From Streptomyces sp. NBC_00377 (GTDB lineage Bacteria; Actinomycetota; Actinomycetes; Streptomycetales; Streptomycetaceae): DNA of 64,000 nucleotides. A model generated the notes under the pieces. That model did no database searches. It was not told where the DNA came from and saw only the letters and a list, made by a program, of their open reading frames with translations. Position 1 is the stretch's first letter; every line of letters starts with the position of its first letter. The stretch spans positions 558,001-622,000 of the forward strand of contig NZ_CP107958.1 in NCBI RefSeq assembly GCF_036075115.1. The letters are read 5' to 3'. This document shows positions 42,840 to 52,836 of this stretch, in pieces. The position numbers and the translations under genes were made by a program.

Positions 42840-43679
42840 ATGGAGGTCCACACGTCCCGGACCCGGGGCCCGTCCGCCTGGTTGCGCCGCTACGGCGCCG
42901 AGCCGCCCGCGGCCGAGGCCACCCTGGTCTGTCTGCCGCACGCCGGCGGCGCGCCGACGTTCTTCCGTGACTGGCCGGAGCTGATGTCCCCCCGGGTGGA
43001 CGTGCTCGCGGTGTGCTATCCGGGGCGTCAGGACCGCTTCCACGAGCCGCCGGTCACCGGCATGGCGGAGCTGGCCGACGCGGTCGCCACCGCACTCGTC
43101 CCGCTCGCGGACCGGCCGCTGGCCGTGTTCGGGCACAGCATGGGCGCGGCCGTCGGGTACGAGGCGGCACGGCTGCTGCGGGCGCGTCACGGGATCGAGC
43201 TGTCGTACCTCTTCGTCTCCGCGATGGTGGCGCCGCACCGGCTCCGCAGGCGTTCGCGGCATCTGCTGTCGGACACCGAGCTGACGGCCGAACTCCTCGC
43301 CCAGGGCGGCACCGACGCCGGGGTCCTGGCCGACGACGAGCTGCGTGCCCTCGTGCTGCCCGCCGTCCGGGCGGACTACCGGCTCATCGAGACCTACCGG
43401 CACGACGCCGGGGCCGAGCCGCTGGACACCCCGGTCGTCGCGTATCACGGGCTCCAGGACCCGGCCGTCACCGAGGCGGCCGTACAGGAGTGGCGGCGCC
43501 ACACCCGGGGGACGGCAGAGGCCAGGTCCTTCCCGGGCGGGCACTTCTATCTGCGCGAGGCCCGGCGGGCGCTGACCGCCGATCTGCGCGAGCGGCTCCT
43601 CGCGACGGCGCGCCCGCTCACCAGGCCGGCGGGTGCAGTGCCAGGACGAGCAGCGTGCACGGGGAATGAGCCCCGTTGA
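42840..43679 (+). CDS. type II thioesterase
   Basis: Editing thioesterase of 279 residues with the alpha/beta-hydrolase fold. The nucleophile is Ser100 in GHSMG, an Asp lies in YHGLQDP and His235 is in GGHFYL. N-terminal LVCLPHAGGAPTFFRDW and CYPGRQDRF are type II hallmarks. It removes misprimed or stalled acyl groups from PCP domains. Because no integrated thioesterase is seen, it might also contribute to release, but family knowledge favours editing. Its 3' end overlaps the convergent gene at 43618 by 62 bp, so one of the two C-termini may be annotated too long. Confidence 0.9.
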   Translation: MEVHTSRTRGPSAWLRRYGAEPPAAEATLVCLPHAGGAPTFFRDWPELMSPRVDVLAVCYPGRQDRFHEPPVTGMAELADAVATALVPLADRPLAVFGHSMGAAVGYEAARLLRARHGIELSYLFVSAMVAPHRLRRRSRHLLSDTELTAELLAQGGTDAGVLADDELRALVLPAVRADYRLIETYRHDAGAEPLDTPVVAYHGLQDPAVTEAAVQEWRRHTRGTAEARSFPGGHFYLREARRALTADLRERLLATARPLTRPAGAVPGRAACTGNEPR

Positions 43680-44238
43680 GGGCGTAGCCGAAACCGCTGG
43701 GCACATAGAGCGCTTCCCCGACCCTCAGCCGCAGTTCCAGAGCACGGTCCAGTACGGCGCGGGTCTGTCCGGGCGGCGGGGGTTCCACCCGGCCTCCGCA
43801 GCTTCCGCGCACGGGCAGGAGCACCAGGTCGGTCGCCGCGGTGTTGCCGGTGCTCTGCGCACCGGTGTGCAGGGTGACGTACGAGCTGCCGACACGGCAG
43901 CCCAGCAGTTCACCGAGCCCGCTGGTCAGCCGCGCGGTCCCGGCGGCCACACCGTCCGGCTCGGAGTCCGGGCCGGGCTCAGGTGGCGGGGCCGTGCGTC
44001 CGCGCCGTACGCCGTCGCCCTCCGACAGCACGGCGTCGACGCCGTCCGGCCACACCAGGGCCGGTCCCCTGTCCCGGTGGACCGACAGACACAGGGCCAG
44101 ATCCCTGACGAAGAGCTCCGGCCCGGACATGCCCTCCCGACGGTCTTCCGCGTAATCCACGTCCCGCTCCGCTCCGCATCGCACCCGCAACGTCCCGCGT
44201 GCCGTGGTCCACGCGCGGACGGCCCGTCCGTGGTGCAC
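43618..44238 (-). CDS. JmjC/cupin-like protein lacking obvious metal ligands
   Basis: Protein of up to 206 residues. From about residue 110 it has a double-stranded beta-helix pattern like JmjC or ribosomal-oxygenase-type cupins: SSYVTLHTGAQSTGN, then DLVLLPVRG, then LRLRVGEALYVPSGFGYAL and LLVLALHPPAW. The usual His-x-Asp ligand pair is not visible (TGAQSTGN occupies that place), so it may be non-catalytic. The GTG at 44238 has no good ribosome binding site; the ATG at 44130 has GGGAGGG only 2 nt upstream. It sits at the hinge of the two cluster halves and overlaps the thioesterase gene tail to tail. Function unknown. Confidence 0.5.
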   Translation of the reverse strand: MHHGRAVRAWTTARGTLRVRCGAERDVDYAEDRREGMSGPELFVRDLALCLSVHRDRGPALVWPDGVDAVLSEGDGVRRGRTAPPPEPGPDSEPDGVAAGTARLTSGLGELLGCRVGSSYVTLHTGAQSTGNTAATDLVLLPVRGSCGGRVEPPPPGQTRAVLDRALELRLRVGEALYVPSGFGYALNGAHSPCTLLVLALHPPAW

Positions 44239-44449
44239 GGGACATCCCGGGAAGGGCAGGTCTCCTGTTGTTCCGCCACATGACCGCGGGCCGGGCGGCG
44301 TCCGTGGCGTCGGCCCGTTCCCGCGGTTTGCAGAAACTGTGGTGCACGCGGCGGGGGTTGCGGCAGTCCCGGGATCACGGTACCGAACCGGTGGCGGCCC
44401 GTCGCCACCGGGCGGAGGCCGCCCGGGCGGTCCGTGGCGTGCGCTCGCG

Positions 44450-45484
44450 TCAGCCCTCGGATCCCGCCTCCGGCGCTTCGTCGAGGAGCCCCTGCTGCGC
44501 CGCGAGGACCCCGGCCTGGAAGCGGCTCTCGGCCCCGAGTGTCTCCATGATGTCGGCGATGTGTTTCCTGGCGGTGCGCAGGGACATGCCGATCCGGCGC
44601 GCGATGCTCTCGTCCTTCAGGCCGGCCGCGAGCAGCCGGACGATCGTGCGGTGGATGTCCTTGGCGACCAGTTCCAGGCCGTCGGCGGCGGCGTCGGAGA
44701 AGGGTGCGGCCTGCGTCCACGCCTGCTCGAACACCTCGCAGAGGTAGTGGACGACCGACGGTTCCCGGATCACCACCGCCCCCCAGGTGCCGCCGCGTTC
44801 GGGGACGAAGGCCACCTTGCGGTCGAAGACGATCAGCCGGCCGAACAGTTCGTGCGCGGTGCGGTATTCGGCGCCGAGGGCGGACACGGTCGCGACGTAG
44901 GCCTGGCTGGGTCCGTTGAAGCGTGCCGTGTGGTGGTAGAGCGTGCGCATCCGCACCCCCCGCGACAGCATCGCGGTGTCGCGGGCCAGAGCCTCCTGGA
45001 GGACCTCCGGGACCCGGTTCCCGCCGGGCTGACTGGTGAGCATCTCCTCGGCGCACTCCTCGGCGGCCCGGTTGAGGGCGGCCCGCACCTCCTCCACGCC
45101 GGGGATCACCTCGAGGTCGACGGACTCCCGGTTGAGGCTGTCCCGGTAGTGGCAGCGCAGATCGGCGAACTGGTCGCGGATCCGGTGCAGTTCGGCCTGC
45201 TGGGTGCGGATCGCCGACTCCATGGAGATGGTCACCACGGCGGCCACGAGGTCCGGGTCGACCGGGCGCAGCCGCGCCGGATCGTCCAAGTCCGCTTTGA
45301 GCAGGCCGAGTTCGGTCAGGGAGACGACGGCTGCGAGCACCTCCTCCCGGCTGAGGCCCAGTTCCCGGGACGCGCGCTCCGGGTCCATGCGTTCGTTGGC
45401 CGCGACCCACCGGTACAGGGCGACTTCCCTGTCACTGGGTCTGGCAGGCGGGTCGAATGCCCGGTTCTGTTCAGGTATAACCAC
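44450..45484 (-). CDS. LuxR-type regulator with TrmB-like N-terminus
   Basis: Regulator of 344 residues. Residues of about 15-65 resemble a TrmB-type winged helix (LYRWVAANERMDPERASREL, then GLSREEVLAAVVSLTELGLL). Residues of about 100-265 form a sensor-like region, and residues of about 275-335 are a LuxR-type helix-turn-helix (KDESIARRIGMSLRTARKHI). This architecture recurs in actinomycete natural-product clusters, often as a pathway regulator. It lies between the two cluster halves and is divergent from the small DSGWG peptide gene. The third codon is the rare ATA, possibly slowing translation. Confidence 0.85.
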   Translation of the reverse strand: MVIPEQNRAFDPPARPSDREVALYRWVAANERMDPERASRELGLSREEVLAAVVSLTELGLLKADLDDPARLRPVDPDLVAAVVTISMESAIRTQQAELHRIRDQFADLRCHYRDSLNRESVDLEVIPGVEEVRAALNRAAEECAEEMLTSQPGGNRVPEVLQEALARDTAMLSRGVRMRTLYHHTARFNGPSQAYVATVSALGAEYRTAHELFGRLIVFDRKVAFVPERGGTWGAVVIREPSVVHYLCEVFEQAWTQAAPFSDAAADGLELVAKDIHRTIVRLLAAGLKDESIARRIGMSLRTARKHIADIMETLGAESRFQAGVLAAQQGLLDEAPEAGSEG

Positions 45485-45636
45485 TACATCCCCTGTTCGT
45501 TTTGCTGCGGGGCAGCTTGGTGAGCCCCTTCATCGCTGGTCATGGCCGCCGTCGGCACGGAAGTCTTGGGGCACCGGAGATCGAATACACGGAACTGCCG
45601 GTTCCGCTCGACGAATCACCATCAGGAGCGCCCCAC

Positions 45637-45882
45637 ATGAAATCCATCCGTGCCGCCGTCGCAGCCTCCGCCGTCGCGTGCATCGCATTCGGTGCGTTCA
45701 CCGGAACGGCCGCCATCGCGTCGGCTCCCACGTCCGGAACGGCCGCGCATTCCGTGCTCGCCGGCGGCGGAGGGACGGACGGGGACAGCGGCTGGGGCGG
45801 CCGCGTCATCAACGACGCGGTGACCGGTGCGGCCGGCATCACCCTCTCCGGTGACAGCGGCTGGGGCAGCTCGGGCAGCTGA
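45637..45882 (+). CDS. small exported peptide with DSGWG repeats
   Basis: An 81-residue product with AGGAG 9 nt before the ATG. Residues 1-28 are a classical signal peptide (KSIRAAVAASAVACIAFGAF, then TGTAAIA). The mature part is Gly/Ser-rich and contains GDSGWG twice (near residues 49 and 72), separated by an INDAVTGAAGITL segment. I do not recognise a family. It lies between two LuxR-type regulator genes in the centre of the biosynthetic region, so a signalling, precursor or structural role could be imagined, but nothing proves one. No protease or lanthionine-type modification gene is adjacent. Confidence 0.7.
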   Translation: MKSIRAAVAASAVACIAFGAFTGTAAIASAPTSGTAAHSVLAGGGGTDGDSGWGGRVINDAVTGAAGITLSGDSGWGSSGS

Positions 45883-46192
45883 ACCGGTCCGCACGCCGCT
45901 CGACGAGCTGGGGCGACGGCGCGACGACTGGAACGCTGAGGGGAACGGCGTGTCCGAGACCTGACATGACCCCAGGTCAGAACGCCGCCCCCGGACCGGG
46001 CAGACGGTCACCACTCGGTTTGCACACCCCCACCGTGTCGTCCCCCGACCACGGGCGCACCTTAACCCGCGTCACCCGCACTCGGCTCGGCGGCGCGCGA
46101 AACGTGCCCGGGAGTCCTGTCCCGCCGGCCCTGCGACGACCCGGCGACGGCCCGGCCGCGAGGCCCTCGCGTTCACCAAGAAAGGCACACCT
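45883..46192. other. gene-free stretch before small regulator
   Basis: About 310 bases with no supported gene. It provides the leader of the LuxR-type gene, ending in AGAAAGG 7 nt before its GTG. I see no obvious operator or repeat. Confidence 0.4.
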
Positions 46193-46435
46193 GTGAGTCC
46201 GTTCACCGTCGAAATACTGAAACAACTCAGCGACCGTGAGCTCGAAGTGCTCGGCTATCTCGCCGAGGGCCACACGTATTCCTCCATCGCGCGCAGAATG
46301 AATCTGAGTCCGCACACCGTGGACACCTACCTGCGCAGAATCCGGGGAAAGGCGGGAGTCAGCAACCGGGCGCATCTCATGGTGCTGGCCTTTCAGGTCT
46401 CCCGGCACCACGAGTTCGGGCTGGCGCAGGCGTGA
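46193..46435 (+). CDS. stand-alone LuxR/GerE DNA-binding domain protein
   Basis: An 80-residue protein consisting almost only of a LuxR-type helix-turn-helix: LSDRELEVLGYLAEGHTYSS, then IARRMNLSPHTVDTYLRRI and AGVSNRAHLM. There is no receiver or sensor domain. The GTG start has AGAAAGG upstream at proper spacing. Small GerE-like regulators work as dimers without a sensor input. Its place between the cluster halves, together with the larger LuxR-type gene, suggests pathway-level control. A strong bidirectional terminator follows. Confidence 0.88.
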   Translation: MSPFTVEILKQLSDRELEVLGYLAEGHTYSSIARRMNLSPHTVDTYLRRIRGKAGVSNRAHLMVLAFQVSRHHEFGLAQA

Positions 46436-46451
46436 ACTCCTGACCTCCTCG

Positions 46452-46504
46452 ACGACGGCGGAGGGCGCCGGTGGGAATCACCCACCGGCGCCCTCCGCCG
46501 TCGT
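46452..46504. terminator. 24-bp perfect bidirectional hairpin
   Basis: The arms at 46452-46475 (starting ACGACGGCGGAGGG) and 46481-46504 pair perfectly over 24 bp around the loop AATCA. It lies between the convergent LuxR-type gene and the right-hand operon, so it can end both transcripts. Confidence 0.92.
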
Positions 46505-46531
46505 GCCGTGCGTCCCTGCGCGGCACACCGC

Positions 46532-47639
46532 TCAGCCGGCGGCCACCGCCGACCGCTCGCGCCGCTCCACCTCCTGACGCACCAGCGGCAGCAGCGTCCG
46601 GCCGAACTCCTCTGCGTCCCGCAGCGGTTCGTACCCGCGCAGCACGAAGGTCGTCACGCCGATGTCCATGTAGTCCAGCAGCGCCCTGGCCACCGTCTCG
46701 GGGGTCCCCACCAGCGCCGTGGAGTTGCCCGCCGCCCCGGTGGCCGCCGCGGGCGCGGTCCACAGGGCCCGGTCGTGGCGCTCGCCCTTCGCCGCGGCGG
46801 CAAGCAGCCGCCGGGAGCCGGCGTTCTCGGGACGCGCCGAGGGGCCGAGCGGAAGCGGCGGCCGGTCGCGAGCGAAGAAGGAACCCGCCGTGCCGCGGCG
46901 GCGGATCGCGTCGAGGACCCCGTGCGCCCGCTCCCACGCCTCCTCCTCGGTACGGCCGAGCACCGGCCGGAACGACACGCTGATCGTGGGCGGCGCCGTG
47001 CGTCCGGCCGCGCGCGCCGCGGCCCGCACGGCCGCGATCTGCTCGGCGGTCTCGGCCAGCGGCTCGCCCCACAGCGCGAACACGTCCGCGTGCTTGCCGC
47101 CCACCCGGTGGGCGGCAGCCGAGGATCCCCCGAAGTACAGGGGTATCCGCGGGCGTTGCAGCGGCCGCACCTCGGAGCGGAAGTCCTCGAACCGGTAGAA
47201 GCGGCCCGCGTGGCCGAAGCCCTCCTCCTCGGTCCACGCCCGCCCGACCACCTCCAGGAACTCGTCGGTGCGCGCGTAGCGGTCGTCCTTGTCCAGGTGG
47301 TCGCCGTCGCGACGCTGCTCGGCGTCGTTGCCGCCCGAGATGATGTGGACGGCGAGTCGTCCGCCGCTGAAGTGGTCGAGGGTGGCGAAGGACCGCGCCG
47401 CCACGGTGGGGGCCAGGACACCCGGCCGGTGGGCCAGCAGCAGCCCGAGGCGGTCGGTGTGCGCGGCCACGTGGGCGGCGACCTGGGCGCCGTCGGGCGA
47501 GCTGGAACTGTGCCCGATCAGCACGCGGTCGAACCCGGCCTCCTCGTGCACGCGCGCGAAGCGCCGGGTGAACCCGGGGTCGACGGCGGGCCCGTGGGAG
47601 CCGCCCTCGGAGTCCCTGGTCCCGATCATCCCGATGAAC

Positions 47640-47659
<20 letters not shown>
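46532..47659 (-). CDS. luciferase-like flavin monooxygenase
   Basis: Reduced-flavin-dependent monooxygenase of 375 residues in the SsuD/bacterial-luciferase superfamily. Typical segments are FARVHEEAGFDRVLIGHSSSS, LGLLLAHRPGVLAPTVAAR, the family motif LDHFSGGRLAVHIISGG and RIPLYFGGSSAAAHRVGGKH. Natural-product relatives catalyse hydroxylation, N-oxidation or oxidative cleavage. It needs reduced flavin, which the flavin reductase at 42293 could supply. It is the last gene of the right-hand operon; its ATG overlaps the A-domain gene by 20 bp. The substrate is unknown. Confidence 0.87.
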
Positions 47660-49264
<1,605 letters not shown>

Positions 49265-49268
<4 letters not shown>

Positions 49269-50047
49269 ACGGCACTCCTGTCGTCCGTCGCGGCGGACCG
49301 CTCGTGGGTCAGGGCGTGGGCGAGGTAGCTGGCCACGTCGTCGGGGGTGGTGCCGCGCCCGAAGACGCGGTCGGCGCCCAGTTCGGCGGCCATGGCGGGG
49401 TCGAAGCGCGGGCCGCCCACCACGAGCAGGGGGCGGGTCCGCCCGGCGAACGCCGCGTCCAGTTCCGCGCTGAGTTCACGCACGTTGGTCAGGTGCGCGT
49501 CGCGCTGGGTGACCGCCTGGGAGACCAGGACGGCGTCCGCGCGTTCGCTCACCGCCCGGCGCACCAGGTCGGTCACCGCGACCTGGGCTCCGAGGTTCAC
49601 GACCCGCATCGAGTGGTAGTACTCGAGGCCCTTCTGCCCGGCGAAACCCTTGACGTTGAGGATGGCGTCGATGCCGACGGTGTGGGCGTCCGTCCCGACG
49701 CACGCGCCGACCACGACCAGTTCGCGTCCCAGGCCCTGGTGCAGGGTCTCGTCGACCTCCTGGGCCGACAGCAGCGGGTACTCCCGCTCCAGGACGTCGA
49801 CGGTGTCCAGTTCCACCCGGTGGGCGACCGCGCCGTACACGACGAAGAAGCTGAACTCGGTTCCCACCGGCCGGGCGTGGACCAGCAGGGGACGTTCCAG
49901 GCCCATCCGGCGGGCCAGTTGGAGGGCCGCGGCCTCGGCGAGGGGGCCGTGCGGCAGCGGGAGGGTGAACGACAGCTGCACCATGCCGTCGTCGGTGGTG
50001 TCCCCGTAGGGGCGGACCGCGGGCGGCGGTCCGGCGGGGGTGTTCAT
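49265..50047 (-). CDS. kamE: lysine 5,6-aminomutase beta subunit
   Basis: Cobalamin- and PLP-binding subunit of adenosylcobalamin-dependent lysine 5,6-aminomutase, 260 residues. The B12 motif D-x-H-x-x-G is intact as GTDAHTVGIDAI with His122 as the lower cobalt ligand. Lys133, 11 residues later in LNVKGFAGQKG, is at the exact place of the Lys that forms the PLP aldimine in the clostridial enzyme. The N-terminal dimerisation domain (about 15-100) and the Rossmann-like B12 domain are both complete. It is coupled to the alpha-subunit fusion by an ATGA overlap. It converts beta-lysine to 3,5-diaminohexanoate. Confidence 0.93.
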
Positions 50048-52836
50048 CGCTGGTGTCCTCCTTCTGGGCCGGGATCCCCGGACGCGTCCAGTAGTTCGAT
50101 GGCGGGGTTGCGGTAGCCGGGAGCGCGTGCGGCCACCCCGTCCCGGCCGCGGCCGCCGTCGACGGGACGGCGCATGCCGCCGAAGGTGCCCTCGGCGATG
50201 GCGTCCAGCAGACCGCGGTCGCACAGGCGCTCCAGCAGGTCGACGGCCTCGCGCAGCACCGTGTCCGCGCGCCGGGTGATCACACCGCCGGGCACGGGCC
50301 GGAAGTCCTCCTCCAGGGCGCCGGCGGCCTCCATCACGTACCGCACGTTCTGGAGCGCCAGGTCGCGGTCGGAGAGGAAGGGGGTGACGACGGCCTCGGT
50401 CATCATGCCGACCAGCAGGATGTCCTGCCGGGTCAGGGCCCCGGCCAGGTTGAAGAACCCGTTGAGCAGATAGCCGCGGAAGACGTCACCGGTCATGTGC
50501 CGGGTCGGCGGCATCCACTTGAGCGGGGCGTCGGGGAACAGCTCGCGGGCGAGCAGGGCATGGGACAGTTCCATCCGGAACGAGTCGGGCAGGTCCGGGT
50601 CGATCTCGAAGGCGTGCCCCAGGCCGAGCTGGGCGTCGGTGAGTCCCGCCTCCTTGCCGAAGTACTCGTTCAGAAGCTGGCTGGCGGTCACCGTGTGGGC
50701 CGCCTGCATCGCGTCGGCGGTGGTGAGGTAGTTGTCCTCGCCCGTGTTGATCACGATGCCGGCGCGGGCGTGCAGTTGCCGGGAGAACCGCTGGTCGACG
50801 AAGGTGCGGACGGGGTTGATGTCGCGGAAGAGGATGCCGTACATGGAGTCGTTGAGCATCATGTCGAGCCGTTCCAGGCCCGCCAGCACGGCGATCTCCG
50901 GCATGCACAGCCCGGACGCGTAGTTGGTCAGGCGGACGTAGCGGCCGAGCCGGGCCGACACCTCGTCCAGGGCGGCGCGCATCAGGCGGAAGTTCTCCTG
51001 CGTGGCGTAGGTGCCCGCGTATCCCTCGCGGGTGGCGCCGTGCGGCACGTAGTCGAGCAGCGACTGCCCCGTGGAGCGGATGACGGCGATGACGTCGGCG
51101 CCGCCGCGGGCCGCCGCCACCGCCTGGCGGACGTCCTCGTGGATGTCGCCGGTGGCCACGATCAGGTAGACGAGCGGTCCACGGGGCTCGCCCCACTGAC
51201 GGATCAGGCGCTCGCGTTCCGTGCGGCGGTCGTCGATGACCGCCAGGCCCCGGGCCATGGCCCGGCGGGCGTCGCCCACCGCCTGCTCGGCGGCGGCGCC
51301 CTCGGGCAGCCGGAAGGACACGTCCCGGGCGGTGGCGCGGGCCGCCAGCTCGGTGAGGTCGCGGCTCGTCCCGGTGCGCAGCGCGTGCCAGACCGGCAGC
51401 GCCACCCCGTGTTCCAGGCCGACCTGGTCGCGCACGGCGTCCACCAGCCGGTTGACCCAGGGGATGCCCTCGGCGTCGGCCCCCGACAGCCCGGCCAGCC
51501 GCAGCGCGGCCCGCTCGACGGCCACGGTGGTGTGGGACCGGGCCATGTCCACCACCGGCCGCCCGGCGCGCACGGCCAACTCCCGTGCCCGGGCGGCCAG
51601 ACGAGGATCGAGCCCCAGCTTGCCGACGGGGGCGGCAGGAGGCCGGGAGACGGCGCTCCCGCCAGGGCCGGCCGAAGCCGAAGAAACGGCGCTGCCGGCC
51701 GGGACGGCCGGAGCTCGGGAGAGGCCGGCGTCGGACGGTGCGGCCGGGGGCGGGGAGGCAGCGGCTGCTGTGTGGGGTGGGGTGAGTCTGCGGGCGTACA
51801 GCGCGCGCACTCCCGGATCGGTGCGCACCAGTTCCAGGGCCTGTTCGGCGTGGCCGGGCTGGTAGCCGTTGCCGATCAGCATGGTGACGTCGGCGCGCAG
51901 CCCCTCGGCGCCGAGCGCGGCCGTGGGGAACGAGGTGGCCATCGAGAAGAAGACGACGGTGCCGCCGTCGCGCGTCGCCAGCACCGCCGCGTGCTCGCAG
52001 CCGGGTACGTCGGTGCAGACCACGGTGATGTCGACGGGACCGCCGGCCCCGTCCAGCCGTTCGCTCAGGGCGACGGCGTCGCGGGCATCGGCCCGCAGGA
52101 CCGTGTCGGCCAGGCCGGACGCGGTGAGCGCGGCCTCCTCCGGGCGGTCGGGGACGACGCCGACGAGCCGTCCGGCGCCCGCGCGGCGGGCGGCCGCCAG
52201 CGCCAGGCAGCCCGACTTGCCGGCCGCGCCCAGGACGGCCACCGAGGGCGCGGTTCCCGCCCGGGCGGCGTACTCGGCGACGGTCCGGGCCGTCAGCGCG
52301 GGCGCGCCGCACACGTCGAGTACCGCGAGAGAGAGTTCGTCGGGCAGGTCGGCGGGCAGGGCCGCGGCGACGGACCGCCCGAAGAGGACGGCGTGTCCGC
52401 GGGCCGGCACGCGCTCCCCGAGCCCGTCCCAGTCGCGCAGCCCGTCCGTCAGCGTCAGCGGGGTCAGGGTGAGGGAGACCAGGCTGGCCACCCGGTCGCC
52501 GGGCCGCAGGCCGAGGGGGGTGCGCGGCCCGGCCTCGGCCACGGTGCCGATGAGCATGCCTCCCGAGCCGGTGACCGGGTTGTGCATCTTCCCGCGCTCG
52601 CGCACGATCCGGCACACCGCCGCCCGTATCGCGTCCCCGTTCCCGCCGTGCTCCTCGTGCAGTTGCCGGTAGGACGCCGCGTCCAGGTTGAGGTACTCCA
52701 CGTCGATGCGCAGTTCGTCCTCGCGCAGGGGGGAGTCGGGGTCGAGCCGCTCCGCGGCCTGCGGCAGCACCCCGGCCGGCGCGAGCACCCGGTGCAGTCC
52801 GAGCGGTGAACCCTGCGTGTCTGTGGCGGCGTTCAC
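50044..52836 (-). CDS. kamD: 3,5-diaminohexanoate dehydrogenase / lysine 5,6-aminomutase alpha fusion
   Basis: A 930-residue two-enzyme fusion. Residues 1-350 match L-erythro-3,5-diaminohexanoate dehydrogenase (Kdd), which oxidises the 3-amine to a ketone with NAD(P): GLHRVLAPAGVLPQ, then GKMHNPVTGSGGMLIGT and the Rossmann VAVLGAAGKSGCLALAAA. Residues of about 350-405 are an Ala/Pro/Ser/Gly linker. Residues of about 405-910 match the lysine 5,6-aminomutase alpha subunit: KLGLDPRLAARARELA, MARSHTTVAVERAALRL, NYASGLCMPEIAVLAGLERL and HMTGDVFRGYLLNGFFNLA. In anaerobic lysine fermenters these are separate genes. It is coupled at both ends by 4-bp overlaps to kamA and kamE. The cleavage enzyme Kce, next in fermentation, is absent. 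Confidence 0.92.
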   Translation of the reverse strand: MNAATDTQGSPLGLHRVLAPAGVLPQAAERLDPDSPLREDELRIDVEYLNLDAASYRQLHEEHGGNGDAIRAAVCRIVRERGKMHNPVTGSGGMLIGTVAEAGPRTPLGLRPGDRVASLVSLTLTPLTLTDGLRDWDGLGERVPARGHAVLFGRSVAAALPADLPDELSLAVLDVCGAPALTARTVAEYAARAGTAPSVAVLGAAGKSGCLALAAARRAGAGRLVGVVPDRPEEAALTASGLADTVLRADARDAVALSERLDGAGGPVDITVVCTDVPGCEHAAVLATRDGGTVVFFSMATSFPTAALGAEGLRADVTMLIGNGYQPGHAEQALELVRTDPGVRALYARRLTPPHTAAAASPPPAAPSDAGLSRAPAVPAGSAVSSASAGPGGSAVSRPPAAPVGKLGLDPRLAARARELAVRAGRPVVDMARSHTTVAVERAALRLAGLSGADAEGIPWVNRLVDAVRDQVGLEHGVALPVWHALRTGTSRDLTELAARATARDVSFRLPEGAAAEQAVGDARRAMARGLAVIDDRRTERERLIRQWGEPRGPLVYLIVATGDIHEDVRQAVAAARGGADVIAVIRSTGQSLLDYVPHGATREGYAGTYATQENFRLMRAALDEVSARLGRYVRLTNYASGLCMPEIAVLAGLERLDMMLNDSMYGILFRDINPVRTFVDQRFSRQLHARAGIVINTGEDNYLTTADAMQAAHTVTASQLLNEYFGKEAGLTDAQLGLGHAFEIDPDLPDSFRMELSHALLARELFPDAPLKWMPPTRHMTGDVFRGYLLNGFFNLAGALTRQDILLVGMMTEAVVTPFLSDRDLALQNVRYVMEAAGALEEDFRPVPGGVITRRADTVLREAVDLLERLCDRGLLDAIAEGTFGGMRRPVDGGRGRDGVAARAPGYRNPAIELLDASGDPGPEGGHQR

